DNA of 64,000 bases from Chionoecetes opilio (taxonomy: Eukaryota; Arthropoda; Malacostraca; Decapoda; Majidae): the NCBI GenBank assembly GCA_016584305.1, contig JACEEZ010012749.1, forward strand, positions 167,001 through 231,000. Direction: 5' to 3'. A program made the translations under genes and the position numbers. The notes beneath the pieces are model-generated. The model was not told the origin of the DNA, did not search any database, and was given only the letters and a program-made list of their open reading frames with translations. Positions within the stretch are counted from its first letter, which is position 1. Each line of letters opens with the position of its first letter. Shown piece by piece: positions 12,062-23,772 of the stretch.

Positions 12062-13930
12062 TCATCTTGTAAACTTGGTATCTCTGTAATCTCCTTGTAT
12101 TGCCTGTAGCTGAAGAGTCCAGTTACCCTCATGGTCACTTAGTAAGAGATTTTCAACATTGGACATCAGAGATATGAATGTATCCCAGTACTGGAAAGTT
12201 TCACTATGTGCCTTGCAGACTTGGATGAATTTATCAAAGGCACATTGAAGGTTTTCACAAGTTCCCTGGAATTGCTGCAAGGCAATCACAATCAAGAGGC
12301 TTGCTTTTTCCCTTACATTAGATTTCATGTTCTGAACTACTTCTAGTTTTTCTTTATACTTGTCCAAGTTGTCTTCCTCTTTCAAAAAATCAGCCCACTG
12401 TAACCGGCTCGAAGCTTCTTTCAGCAATTGCATTCCCTTCACTGATCTAGTATAGTGCTTTGCATTCATTACAGAATCGACAGCATTTGGGCCAAATACA
12501 CTACTCTCTGTGAGAATGCTCTCTGCACCACTTCCCTTCAAGTATTTTCCAATGCATCCCAGAGCCACTTTTGTCATATGAAATGACCCTAAGCAAAGTA
12601 CAATGTTCTTGAACTCACTTGGACGAAGAAGCTGTATGTGACGGGCAATGCAGTACACACCCTCATCACATGTTACTGGCAATGCTGACTGATTAAGGGC
12701 CCAAGGAATCCCTGATGGTTTTTCATTACAGTGTACACAACCCCCACTGCCCCTGGTGCAGGAACGTCTCTGAGACTATTGAACACTTTCTGCTGCAGTG
12801 TCCGTGCTTCCACTCCCACCGTGTAGTGCTACGCTCTCAACTCCTCACCCTGAACGTCACCACCTTCGACCTCTCCACCTTACTGGTGGCGGCTGGCCTC
12901 CCGCCAGCTGGCAGCATGCTCAGCGGTCGTATTGTTTACATTTGGGCATAAGACACTCACGGTTCACCTGCACCGCCTCCGTCAGTCCCCTGACCCCCAC
13001 TGCCCCTGGTGCAAGAACGTCTCTGAGACTATTGAACACTTTCTGCTGCAGTGTCCGCGCTTCCACTCCCACCGTGTAGTGCTACAGTCTCAACTCCTCA
13101 CCCTGAACGTCGCCACCTGTGACCTGCCCACCCTGCTGGCGGCGGCGGCCTTCCACCCCTCCCGGCAACATGCTGTCATCCGCCTAACCTGTGCCTAACT
13201 GAGGAAGACAGGTCAACTACAGCAACTGTGATAGTATCATAGGACATCACCAGGGCTCATAGTGTTCCCCAAGGGATCCTCGCAGCCCTAAAAACAACAA
13301 CAAAGTGACGTAAAAGTCCGCGGCGGGGTAGTTGATATTGGCGGTTGCCGGACGGTAAATACTAGAGTAGGATAAACGTCCGGGGGTGGGTAATGGCCTC
13401 GGACTGTTGCGATTCCCGGACAATTGCGGTTCCCGGACCAGTGCTCCCCCCTAATAGTCCAGGAAAACGAGGGTTGTGTGTATTTGAGCACAGTCCCGGA
13501 TAGGGTCTGTAGATCGTATTGTTTTAGCTAATGATTTGGGTGACGTTTGCACTGAAGAACAACAATGATCTGTTCGCCTGGTTTGGTGGAGAGAACTTAA
13601 TTTTTCCCCTAAATTATTAATAAGGAGTTACATGACTTCTTGGTTTGTGATGTTACTTGAAGAGATCTTTTCATTCATACGATTTTGAACATAACTAATT
13701 TCCAAACCCTCGCCTTCAGACAAGCGCATTTCAATCTCTCTTATAACCTCTAACCTTCCTTCTTTCTGCTTATTGAACCTCCCCTTTGATTTAAGTATAC
13801 ACGTTCATACTGAACCAAATATCAATTGATGCACCGTTTATGACACTAAATCTGCACCAAAAACAGAGTTGACGTCTTGAAGATCACAGGTTCTTCTGTA
13901 TACATCATCCTGCCAAAAAGCTGTTGCTTC
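12062..13930 (-). pseudogene. Unclassified repeat-associated protein, split by a family A insertion
   Basis: The minus strand holds a 206-codon frame (12062-12682, track start TTG) that stays open further upstream to 12735, where a family A element interrupts it. On the far side (from 13482 upward) the frame resumes in phase after removing the element and one TA. It continues, with stop codons near 13635 and 13800 and probable frameshifts, to about 13930. Conserved-looking stretches include TCDEGVYCIARHIQLL, NIVLCLGSFHM, a GCIGKYLKGSG segment and AKHYTRSVKGMQLL. I believe this matches an uncharacterised family widespread in invertebrate genomes, with a CLGxFH core reminiscent of DUF6589-type proteins, but I cannot verify it. 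The function is unknown; a mobile-element origin is likely. Confidence 0.5.
12736..13480. mobile_element. Family A TIR element, copy 3, left end eroded
   Basis: The right end is complete (GTTTTCCT... to CGAGGGTTGTGTG, TA outside). At the left only CACAACCC remains, joined directly to the captured zinc-knuckle segment, so the left subterminal region was deleted internally. Two tandem copies of the zinc-knuckle fragment read on the plus strand (12742-12900 and 12965-13195). TA at 12734-12735 and 13481-13482 marks the insertion into the 12062-13930 frame. Confidence 0.82.
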
Positions 13931-14458
13931 TAGAAATTTAGCTGCTCTGTCTTTTTCTGAAGTCAGATATTTTCATGACACTTAATTTTTCCACATATTG
14001 TTAGCTTCATACAAGTCCTGGCACGAAGTAACACATACTTACTTCTTTGTGTAAGGGGGATAAGTTGCCGAGCGGTGCAAACTTATCAATGTGGATTTAA
14101 CGGGTTATCAAACACAAGGTGGGGTCATTGGTTATTATTATAATTTACAGAACATGTATCGGCCTTATACAGCTCGATATAATAAAATGTCCTGATTCTT
14201 ATCAATGCACAAAAGGTATTACAACCTCAATGTCTAAGAGTCACTTCCCACAACACGTCCTCACAACCGGTCTATATCTGTCTCTGGCGTCTTGGCGTCA
14301 GCTCCTCTACAGGCAGGGCGAGGCAGGGGGTGCCCGCCCTGGCATCGAGGTGTGGCCGTCCAGGAGGTGCTGCCCTCTATGTGGTATGTTGTAGCCGACG
14401 TGGCACGGGCGTCGTCATGGGCATGACACATCATAGCAATAACTTTTAAAATAATTAC
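13931..14458. other. Gap, nothing recognised
   Basis: About 530 bases between the split ORF and the family C left end. Frames up to 91 codons have no recognisable features. Confidence 0.35.
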
Positions 14459-15023
14459 CGTATTTGCCGGCGCATAAGACACACCTCCGCATAAGACGCA
14501 CCCCTATTTTACAAGGAGGTTTTGAGAAAAGAAAAAAAATGGTGTTTTTTAGGTGGAAAAAAAAAATGTTGTACATTTATCAAGTTATAAAAAAAAAGGA
14601 ATTTGTAGGGAAAAGCAAATGATTATGAGCATGTACCTAAATACAATGTTCACAGTGCAGTGAATGTGAATGAAAAATGATACTAGTTAAAATGTACAGA
14701 GAATGGCAGGGTAACCAAAATTGGTCCTAATATATCGCAGGATGCCCCCACGAATTGATATTCTAATATTTGCTACCTATGACATATAGCTTAGATTTAA
14801 TGTTGTAGGTATGCCTTTGTTGTTTTTCTGCTATGTGTTTAGACTGTGGAAAATTTGCAGTATAAGAACATAAGAAAATAAGGATAGATATTGGTATTAT
14901 TTTGGTAGTGGGCTTTCAAAAGTCCTAGGACTCTTAGTTACATCATCGTGTAGCATTCTTCATTCTGAGTATTTAGAGCCCCATTTCCCATGTCGCATTT
15001 GAATAATAATGGAATTACACGTA

Positions 15024-16145
15024 CACACAACCCTCGTTTTCCCGGACCTCCATTTCCCGGATATCGGATTTGCCGGACAAAACCCAAGGTCCGGGGATAT
15101 GTCAGAGTCCCGGACAAATGCCTGGTCCAGTCCGTAAATTGACAAAGTTGTTCGGCGGTCCGAGAGTCTCCTGTCACCCCTGGTCAGTGTCCGTGCCTCC
15201 CGCCAGGTGGTAGCATGGTCAGCGGTCGTATTGTTTACATTGGGCACAAGAAGCACTCACGGTTCACCTGCACCGCCTCCGTCAGTCCCCTGACCACCAC
15301 TGCCCCTGGTGCAGGAACGTCTTTGAGACTATTGAACACTTTCTGCTGCAGTGTCCGCGCTTCCACTCCCACCATGTAGTGCTATGCTCTCAACTCCTCA
15401 CCCTGAACGTCGCCACTTTGACCAGCCCACCCTGCTGGCGGCGGCGGGCGTCCACCCATGTGGCAGCATGGTCAGCAGTCGTATTGTTTACATTTGGGCA
15501 CAAGACACTCACAGTTCACCTGCACCGCCTCCGTTAGTCCCCCGACCCCCACTGCCCCTGGTGCAGGAACGTCTCTGAGACTATTGAACACTTTATGCTG
15601 CCTCCCGCCAGGTGGCAGCATGGTCAGCGGTCGTATTGTTTACATTTGGGCACAAGACACTCACGGTTCACCTGCACCGCCTCCGTCAGTCCCCTGACCC
15701 CCACTGCCCCTGGTGCAGGAACGTCTCTGAGACTATTGAACACTTTCTGCTGCAGTGTCAGCGCTTCCACTCCCACCGTGTAGTGCTACGCTCTCAACTC
15801 CTAACCCTGAACGTCAGCGGCGGCTGGCGTCCACCCCTCCTGGCAACACGCTGTCATCCGCCTCACCTGTGCCTTCCTGAGGAAGACAGGTCAACTACAG
15901 TGCCTGTGATAGCATCATAGGACATCACCAGGGCTCAAAGTGTTCCCCCAAGGGATCCTCGCAGCCCTAAAAACAACAACAAAGTGACGTAAAAGTCCGC
16001 GGCGGAGTAGTTGATATTGGCGGTTGCCGGACAACAGTAAATACTAGAGTAGGATAAACGTCCGGGGGTGGGTAATGGCCTCGGACATTTGCGATTCCCG
16101 GACCAGTGCTTCCCCCTATTAGTCCGGGAAAAAGAGGTTTGTGTG
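15024..16145. mobile_element. Family A TIR element, copy 4, nested in family C
   Basis: The ends CACACAACCCTCGTTTTCCC and its inverse have TA at 15022-15023 and 16146-16147. The interior has three direct zinc-knuckle fragments on the plus strand (about 15180-15440, 15465-15600, 15610-15890), each beginning near a CCAGGTGGCAGCATG motif. Frames of 62-102 codons over this region are these fragments, all truncated. Confidence 0.88.
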
Positions 16146-16631
16146 TACTACCAAAAATCTACCGTTATTTCAGCCGGAAAGTTAAGTTAGGTTAAATCAG
16201 ATTAGGTTAGGTTAGAGGTGGGGTTTGGTTTAGTAACAGATGATATAGAGAAAAAACTAAAATTACCAATAATATGGCAGTGTGAAGCGTAGCAATGTTT
16301 GCGGGGCGGACCTGGAGGGGCAGGTTGTCCCCCTCCCACACACACATGTAAACAAACATTGATTTCCGACAAAAACGAGAGCCAGATTAATTCAAAACAC
16401 ATCAAAACTATTCAGGAGGACTAAGTTTCGGGCTCGAAATCGGTGGTTGTCCAATAAAAAAAAATTACGAAGATATTTAGGTAACACTAAGGTAACCATC
16501 TCTACCTTGTTATTATTGTAATTGTTGAAGGGCACCGTTGTCGGGATCGACGATATTGGCCCTGGTTTACACCTATGAATCTATCACAGTCGCGAGGGTT
16601 GATTAGTCTCCTTCAGGAAGGTACAGGTGAA

Positions 16632-17049
16632 GGCTGGTTTACACTCTGAAATCAAGGCAGCTTTCCGTCAGCCGTGTCTTGTATTCACACTATTCGTCAC
16701 GGTTCCGTCATTTTCGGCAGTTCCTGCTCACCCTCTAAGCAGACATGGTGCCTCAGAGGCTATGGTTGAAGAAATTTGCATTAATAGCACTTCTGTTGGA
16801 TGAAGAAGAGGAGTTGAACTCTAAAAGACACTGTTTTGGGTACATAAAGCCTTGAGAAAACGACAATTATCAGCACGGCACAGTATCATTACGTTATCAT
16901 ATTCTTCCCCAGAAACCGTTACGTGACAGGACGGACGGTGGACGCACCGTTTAGTGTAACATGTCTATTTGTTTGAATGTAAGAAATTCTTAACGGATGT
17001 GATGCGACAGTGCCATGTCACCATGATGGTATGGTGTGATTCGGCCTTG
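16632..17049 (+). pseudogene. PIF/Harbinger transposase N-terminal relic with frameshift
   Basis: An ATG at 16745 opens MVPQRLWLKKFALIALLLDE followed by acidic residues. After a one-base phase change near 16836 the other frame continues with FWVHKALRKRQLSARHSI. The order acidic LLDEEE segment then (F/Y)WVH is characteristic of the N-terminal part of PIF/Harbinger transposases. The flanks AAGGCTGGTTTACACT and GTGATTCGGCCTT are imperfect inverted repeats with the TTCACAC flavour of that superfamily. No catalytic domain remains. The residual element is about 420 bases. Confidence 0.5.
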
Positions 17050-17264
17050 AGGCGTACGGTGTGGCGCCGTGATGGGTCTTGGTCTTGGTGTACCGTGTGG
17101 AAGACTTTTGTCCCGTCTACATCTACCGTTGCAGCCTTTTTACTAGCACTCTTTCATACAGTTTCCTTATCCGTAGAGGTACAGGGGTGAGGATTGAGGG
17201 GTCAAGGTGGTATAAAGGCCTATGCTGTCTCCTATCCCACCTTGCTTACCACTGTAGCGGCGCT

Positions 17265-17266
<2 letters not shown>

Positions 17267-17304
<38 letters not shown>

Positions 17305-17345
17305 ACCCACCCACCCACCCACCCACCCACCCACCCACCCACCCA

Positions 17346-17389
<44 letters not shown>

Positions 17390-17391
17390 CA
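17267..17391 (+). repeat. Compound microsatellite (CA)n-(CCCA)n-(GCAC)n
   Basis: Pure CA repeats pass into about ten CCCA units and then about eleven GCAC units with sharp borders. Threonine/histidine/proline frames over it are artefacts. Confidence 0.95.
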
Positions 17392-18466
17392 CCTGCATCA
17401 GCTTAGGCCACCCCCCTGTCTGGGACCAGGATTAGAGGGTGACCTGACGTTGACCTGACTTGTCCTCGCCGACACAACTGCAACACCAGCCAGGTAATTC
17501 AGTCAGCCACAGGACACATAAACACACACGCCGCGCACCTCTTGTCCCCACGTTGTACAATGACTCGCTGTCAAATAAACAACAAAGCCACGACACCCTC
17601 TCTCCATCCTTGTGTGTATAGACAGACTCCCCGAGATACTACACCTCCCTCTCACAGCTCACACTAAAAAAAACTTTAACACGCTCTTTGTTTCACTATT
17701 CCATTTATCAACAATACTCAGTCCAGCGAAAATTCCATCACCATTTTCTGCCTCCCTTCTATCATCTCCTTCTAACTGTTGTGTCAACTTGTGTGGCCCG
17801 AGTCGAATGCGGGTTAAGGCTACATCTAATATGCGGGATGTTTGTCTTTTCCATGGGTGCGGGGAGGAGTCGTCCGTGAGCGGTAATGACCCATGGTGGG
17901 TGCGCAGAGGGCGTCGCCGAGTAAAGTATCCCAGGTGAAGCGGCAGACCTGAGATATCAGACGTTTTACAATGGAGAGCAGCAGCAGGGGGATGTTGATG
18001 TTTACATCTGACACGGCCATCTTGGGAGCAACAATCGCTATCTTGTTACCCCAGCTCTTGTTTTCTCTTAAACTCCAACCTATTCTTAGTATTTTGCATT
18101 ACTGTTGATAACACAGTTACAAATTTGTGTTCAGTGGACTACTGCTCAACACAGATCACACCAAACCCCTCTAGTAATACACCACCGGCTGTTCTGCATT
18201 CTCTGCCCGACCTCTCATGCGCTAATATGGCCGCCTTAGACGCAGGGTGAACTATGCATTCCTTTTTAAGGGAAAAAACTGCGTCTTATGTGCCGGCAAA
18301 TACGGTACATGATTAGCAGAAAAGGTGCATGCATGAAATATAAATGTAGGGACAAACATATGTGCCTCTAAGGCCAACATCGCTCAGTCACCTACCTGGC
18401 ACTCCCTCGTGCTGTCCTAGAGACATGTACCTAACCATGTTACAATTATGTATTTACCTGATTTTG

Positions 18467-19171
18467 TCAGATTTTGCCCTTCAGGAGAACATACAAAGAT
18501 AGGGCCTTCCTAATAACAAGGCAAAGTGGAATTACTATGACGATGATAATTATGATTGGCATAATCATGGAAGGAAAATGAACAGCTGGGTTAAGGTAGA
18601 CAGGTAAAGAGTCCTGTACGGCTGTTTCCAATTCTGAGAAATTAGTGAATGTAAGCTCAGAAATGGTATTAGTGACATATTTAATGGTTGAGAAATTTAT
18701 ATACTTCAAGATGTCAATAGGGAAAAGTCGAGCAGTGAAATTAGCTATAAATCCTTCGTGCAGTTTTTCAGGAAAGGTATTCAAATAGTCAGAGCGCAAA
18801 TAGCAAGCCATAAGAATTGCGAAATGACTGGAAACTTTCTGATACATTGCACCATCGGGACATACTACAGACACATAGAATGTTTGTGTAAAGAAGAAAT
18901 AGTGATGTCCGAAGAGACTTTTGTGAAAGAATGGTCGTGAAATCAAGTGGGTGTAAGGACATAACGATAAGGCCTGAGAAGTATTTGCCTGAGTTAGCAC
19001 CACCTCACAAATACCATCACCTATAGGTAAGAAGGCAAAGAGAGATGCGGGGCAAAAATACAGGTTCAAATATTCTGTACAGCACCTATCCAAATCTGAC
19101 ATGCTTCCAGTAGCATACTGGTTATATTTAATATTAATCAACACCACAGTACTTGGTTGATTCAGTATCAT
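18467..19171 (-). CDS. Putative membrane-anchored envelope-like protein (C-terminal half)
   Basis: A 234-codon frame. About ten cysteines lie in its first 130 residues. It has several possible N-glycosylation sites and a single strongly hydrophobic isoleucine-rich segment at about residues 202-220, followed by a basic residue and a 14-residue tail. This is the layout of a class-I-type glycoprotein whose ectodomain is outside and whose anchor is near the C-terminus, as in envelope genes of insect endogenous retroviruses. I do not recognise a specific family, so envelope is inference from architecture. The start at 19171 is the first ATG. An open relic at 19421-19640 may be the upstream part, separated by stops. 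No gag, pol or clear LTR is next to it. A solo host membrane protein is the alternative. Confidence 0.35.
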   Translation of the reverse strand: MILNQPSTVVLINIKYNQYATGSMSDLDRCCTEYLNLYFCPASLFAFLPIGDGICEVVLTQANTSQALSLCPYTHLISRPFFHKSLFGHHYFFFTQTFYVSVVCPDGAMYQKVSSHFAILMACYLRSDYLNTFPEKLHEGFIANFTARLFPIDILKYINFSTIKYVTNTISELTFTNFSELETAVQDSLPVYLNPAVHFPSMIMPIIIIIVIVIPLCLVIRKALSLYVLLKGKI

Positions 19172-19417
19172 AACAGATTCGTTTACTGAAAAAGGAAATT
19201 TAAAAAAATATTTTTATAATGAACCGTTTCCTTTATTTAATTATTTATTATTAAATATTACTGTTTAATTAGTGAACTTTAACCACATGTTCGGATGGAA
19301 AAGAACATGTTTAACAATGGCATCTGACATCAGCACTGATTCAAGGAGAGGTTAATATCGCTGAATACCATTTAAATAAAACAATGGTGTCAACTTGCAA
19401 TTCTACTTTGCTATTTC

Positions 19418-19640
19418 CTAGGCATGCATAAAATCAATAACAGGAAAGAGTGAAGCAGTTCCTCTTCCACGCGCTGCGTCAACCATATTTGTTAGTATTT
19501 GATTGTTAGTTCTTACAAGAAAATTAACCGTATTAGTCAAAGCAGGGAGTGCTTGTTCTAACACAGTAAAAGCTTGATTAAAGCTCAGCTTGAAAGCTTT
19601 ATCTTGAAAGGCAGGTGTAATTTACCCAGCCCAGAGGCAG
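19418..19640 (-). pseudogene. Possible upstream remnant of the envelope-like frame
   Basis: About 65 codons are open on the minus strand and end at a stop at 19418-19420. The translation alternates hydrophobic and polar residues in a heptad-like pattern. It is preceded, in a neighbouring phase, by a short Thr/Ser/Gly/Ala-rich hydrophobic stretch. That order would suit a fusion-peptide and helical region, but the segment is short. Stops and phase changes at 19172-19420 separate it from 18467-19171. Described only; not reconstructed. Confidence 0.25.
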
Positions 19641-20361
19641 ACGTCAATGTGGTAGTAATGCAAGTGGTCGAGCGGTTTTAAGTAAGGCTTGCTGATTTAA
19701 GTAATGTATAAGTATTGTAAGTGCCAAGGATTTGAGTAAGACAATATACTATTATAAATATATATTATATTATATGTATATGTACACTATAAGGTTATGT
19801 TACAATACAAAGTCATGGGTTCTTACAAACGGCCAGAACACTTAATATCGTGACAAGTACGCACTCGTGCACGGGTGAGTGAGTACACACACAGACTCAC
19901 ATGGAGTCTTATCTAGGAGCGCCTGGTGTCGCGTCTTCTCTTGTTCTGCCCCCTTCCGACCCTTCGGCGTGTTATATAGGAAAGGTTTCATTTTTGAACA
20001 GTCGTTTACACAGGAACTGCTGAGTCCGTGGAATAAGAACGTGCTCGCTGTTCACACGGCGATGACTCAAACACACCCAAAGTTAGCTGTGTATGTCCAG
20101 GTGTGCAATGCTAAGATAAGTGACAATTAACCACAGGCACACACAAAACACTGACTCTGCATTCTCAAGAATGCAAGCAGTAGGGAACAACACCATTATG
20201 TCCACGTCAACATTATCGAGGAGGTTGTGGAAATTATCCACTAAAACCGCTCTCTAATCGGGAGAATGGTATGGTGGGATACGCTTATACGATGAGTAAA
20301 AATTCCACCTATGTATATATTATTATAGAATTGGGTATAAATTAAGATGCATTAAATATAG
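19641..20361. other. Unannotated region, AT-rich then mixed
   Basis: A TATATATTATATTATATG run lies near 19756-19785. The segment 19800-20160 has higher GC and contains GTGTTATATAGGAAAGG, which could be a core promoter or part of an LTR of the neighbouring envelope-like element, but no matching second LTR was found. The 83-codon frame at 19879-20130 is unrecognised. Confidence 0.3.
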
Positions 20362-20363
20362 TA

Positions 20364-20467
20364 CATACAAACCTCGATTTCCCGGACCTCCATTTCCCGG
20401 ATATCGGATTTGCCGGACAAAATCCGTGGTCCGGGGATATGTCTGTCCCAGACAATTATATTATTAT

Positions 20468-20505
<38 letters not shown>

Positions 20506-21165
20506 GAAATGCCTGGTCCTGTTCGTAAATTGACAAAGTTGTCCGGCGGTCCGAGCGTCTCCTGTCATCCCTGGTCAGTGTCCGCGCCTCCCGCCAGGTG
20601 GCAGCATGCTCAGCGGTCGTATTGTTTACATTTGGGCACACGACACTCACGGTTCACCTGCACGGCCTCCGTCAGTCCCCTGACTCCCACTGCCCCTGGT
20701 ACAGGAACATCTCTGAGACTATTGAACACTTTCAGCTGCCTCCCGCCAGGTGGCAGCATCCTCAGTGGTCGTATTGTTTACATTTGGATACACGACACTC
20801 ACGGTTCACCTGCACAGCCTCCGTTAGTCCCCTGACCCCCACTACCCCTGGTGCAGGAATGTCTCTTGAGACTATTGAACACTTTCTGCTGCCTCCCGCC
20901 AGGTGGCAACATGCTCTGCGGTCGTATTGTTTACATTTGGGCACACGACACTCACGGTTCACCTGCACGGCCTCCGTTAGTTCCCTGACCCCCACTGCCC
21001 CTGGTGCAGGAACGTCTCGAGACTATTGAACACTTTCTGCTGCCTCCCGCCAGGTGGCAGCATGCTCAGCGGACGTAAAAGTCCGCGGCGGGGTAGTTGA
21101 TATTGGCGGTTGCCGGACAGTAAATACTAGAGTAGGATAAGCGTCCGGGGGTGGGTAATGGCGTC

Positions 21166-21208
<43 letters not shown>

Positions 21209-21308
21209 CTGTTTACAGGATAATTCCTGGACTGTTGCGATTCCAGGACTTTTGCGGTTCCCGGACCAGTGCTCCCCCCTATTAGTCCGGGAAAACGAGG
21301 TTTGTGTG
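20364..21308. mobile_element. Family A TIR element, copy 5
   Basis: The ends CATACAAACCTCGATTTCCC and its inverse are flanked by TA (20362-20363, 21309-21310). Poly-T tracts lie at both sides. Four direct copies of the CCTCCCGCCAGGTGGCAGCA unit (20585, 20737, 20891, 21044) give a ~155-base period. Each unit carries only the front part of the captured zinc knuckle, so the frame is chopped. Confidence 0.87.
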
Positions 21309-21310
21309 TA

Positions 21311-21784
21311 CACATCTCCCTCGCTATCTGGCCAATGGTTTTCCCACTTCGATACAAGGTTACTATATGTGTCTTCTTCACAATGGATAGAGATTTGCCC
21401 GGCATAATGCTTTAGTAGACCTGGAGGAGACGGTAGAAGATGGAGGGGTGAATGGGGGTGTGGGAAGGTTGGAGAACCAAACACAACAACCTCTTCCTAT
21501 GATGACTTGGAAGATACAGAGCTGGCAGCAGCGAGGAATCTACAGCAGACACCCTAATGCACTGCCAGATATACAAAAAATGTAAAAAAATTCAATCGCT
21601 CGCACCGAAATTGGCAAAGAAGCTAAGGACGTTATTCCCGTCCTAAGTTTTTTGGCGTCCTTAGTTTTTTTGTGCCGACTGTAGAAGGTGTGTATGTGGG
21701 TTAAAATAGTGAATATTAGTACGTATTACAATTTCTTGACTTCTTGTGACCTCTTCTCTTAAGTTTCGCTTCCTCTCCTCTCCT
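21311..21784. other. Gap with a short ACTAAGGACG inverted repeat
   Basis: No gene recognised. At 21620-21670 AAGGACGTTATTCCCGTCCTAAGTTTTTTGG contains small inverted repeats, perhaps the left remains of the Harbinger-like copy whose right end is at about 22362. Confidence 0.3.
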
Positions 21785-22362
21785 TCCTCTCCTCTCCTCT
21801 CCTCTCCTCTAGTGTTAGCCGAAGCTTCCACCTGCGGAGACTGCAAACCGTCACACACACACAGCTGTTCGCCTGCACTGTTTTCGTCGATAGTAAACAA
21901 ACATCTCCTCTCCTCTCCTCTCCTCTCCTCCTCTCTCCTCTCCTCTAGTGTTAGCCGAAGCTTCCACCCCCGGAGACTGCAAACCGTCACACACACACAG
22001 CTGTTCGCCTGCACTGTTTTCGTCGATAGTAAACAAACATCTCCTCTCCTCTCCTCTCCTCTCCTCTCCTCGCCTCTCCTCTCTCCTCTCCTCTAGTGTT
22101 AGCCGAAGCTTCCACCCCCGGAGACTGCAAACCGTCACACATACACAGCTGTTCGCCTGCACTGTTTTCGTCGATAGTAAACAAACATGGCTCTGACACC
22201 CAGGCAGGCTATCGCTGCTATACACTTACTTATGTATATTGTCAATCATAGACAAGCATAACTAGCTAAAAACATGCATGGATGCATTCATGGTTGGCTC
22301 GTCGGAACTCGTTAGAATCGTACTCTGACCGATGGAAAAAGTGCTAGTGTGACGGCACCTTT
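21785..22362. mobile_element. Harbinger-like right end with tandemly amplified (CTCCT)n plus 125-base unit
   Basis: Three direct copies of a block (CTCCT)n - GTGTTAGCCGAAGCTTCCACC - CACACAGCTGTTCGCC - AGTAAACAAACAT run from 21785 to 22190. After the third, ATGGCTCTGACACC opens the same short frame as at 7325. The sequence ends with AAAGTGCTAGTGTGACGGCACCT at about 22362 followed by TTA, matching the right end of the 7197-9195 element. The left TIR is not visible. Confidence 0.6.
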
Positions 22363-22390
22363 AAGTGTCCGCCAGTCGGAGCGCATAGTA

Positions 22391-22481
22391 CAGTAAAACC
22401 CTTATAACTCGGCACGATAGGGGCTCTGGCCCTTGCCGAGTTATTCAATGTGCCGAGTTATGCAATGTCCTCCTCTGATAT

Positions 22482-22516
<35 letters not shown>

Positions 22517-23709
22517 ATTGTCAAAGCATAAAAACTACACTTACCAGTGTACGGGTAGAATGTGCTGGATTTGATATCAAACTCAGCACAAATAGCACAC
22601 ATGGACGCACCTACATCCATCCTTTCCCAGTACTTTCCCCTTTTCCCTCCCGGCTCAGGTTTTTCAATTCCTTTCCCCTTTCCCTGCTGGAGAACCCCTT
22701 GCGTGATGGGCGACATCTTGATATACGTATGTATGATGTAACCCCAAAAAACCCCAAAATGGGTGGCAAAGTAAAGCAAAGGTCTGGTACCAGTGTTTTA
22801 GGCGAGCGTGTTTTTGTCTCCAAGCACCGTCTTGGATTACGAATCCCAACCAATAACACTTGCTGAAATGTGTTTTAACTACTTGGATATTGTTTGCAAT
22901 TTTTTGGGCTTTGATTATTATTTCGGCTCCTACCAAGCTTGTTGTTTTTTTTAAAGCAGAAACCAATCCTTTTTTAAATTTTTTGACAAAAAAAGGGAAA
23001 TTCGTACCCGAGACGGTGTTTGGGGACGACATAAACAGGCTCGCAGCTGACCCCTCGGCTGGTTCCTGCCTTTGCTTTACTTTGCACGTTTTTTACGTTT
23101 TTTGGGATTACATCTTTTACGTACGTATTTCAAGATGTCAGCTCCATCACGCAAGGGTGTCCCCAGAGGAAAGGGGAGACTTAAATGAAATTGAAGAGCC
23201 TGACCCTGCGGGAAAAGGGTCAAAAGGACAAAAATACTATTTATGCGACAAAGGGTTTTGCGATTAACAAAGAGATGCATTTTATAACAGCAATATGTTT
23301 GAGATCTTTTTTTTTCCCATTTTCTGTTTACATGTTCACACAAGAGGTTGGAGGGCATGTTACCGGGAAAACCAGAGACATTTAGGGGGGGCGGGAGCAG
23401 AGTGGTTAGCGTACCCATGGCGTTCTCGAAAAACCCCAGTTCGATCCCGATGAGACCCATAAACCACTTGAACCCTTTTTGCACCATCGAGGGCCTAAGA
23501 ACACCCAATGCCCTGTCCATTAAATCTACCTTCGACTCGAGTGCATGGGAGGACACAGGGGGCGGCATGAGCCCCCTTTAAATTTCAGGTGTCCTATAAG
23601 AATCCTGCCTGCGCCACCACTGCGAGGGCCAAACCCACAGCCCCCGAGGAGCCTCCCGGGCCTACCATCCCACCCCTGGACTCACGCCTACACGCGCTAT
23701 AGGAAGATG

Positions 23710-23772
<63 letters not shown>

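Larger units (their letters stand above)
14459..18305. mobile_element. Family C TIR element, complete ends
   Basis: The left end CCGTATTTGCCGGCGCATAA (14459) is mirrored by TTATGTGCCGGCAAATACGG ending at 18305, both with TA outside. The 3.85-kb interval holds a nested family A element (15024-16145), a Harbinger relic (about 16632-17049) and a compound microsatellite (17267-17391). Between 17400 and 18305 I see no coding sequence. Related TIRs occur near 4776 and 50211 (CCGTATTTTACAGCTTATAA) and at 34573-35403. No transposase frame was found, so it appears non-autonomous. Confidence 0.75.

Noticed and set aside
13561..13930. Separate gene upstream of the split ORF
   Set aside because: It reads in the same direction and partly in the same phase as 12062-12735, with stops, so it is better treated as the same pseudogene.
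21661..22225. Arginine/glutamate-rich frames of 70-124 codons
   Set aside because: They are translations of the (CTCCT)n plus 125-base tandem unit.
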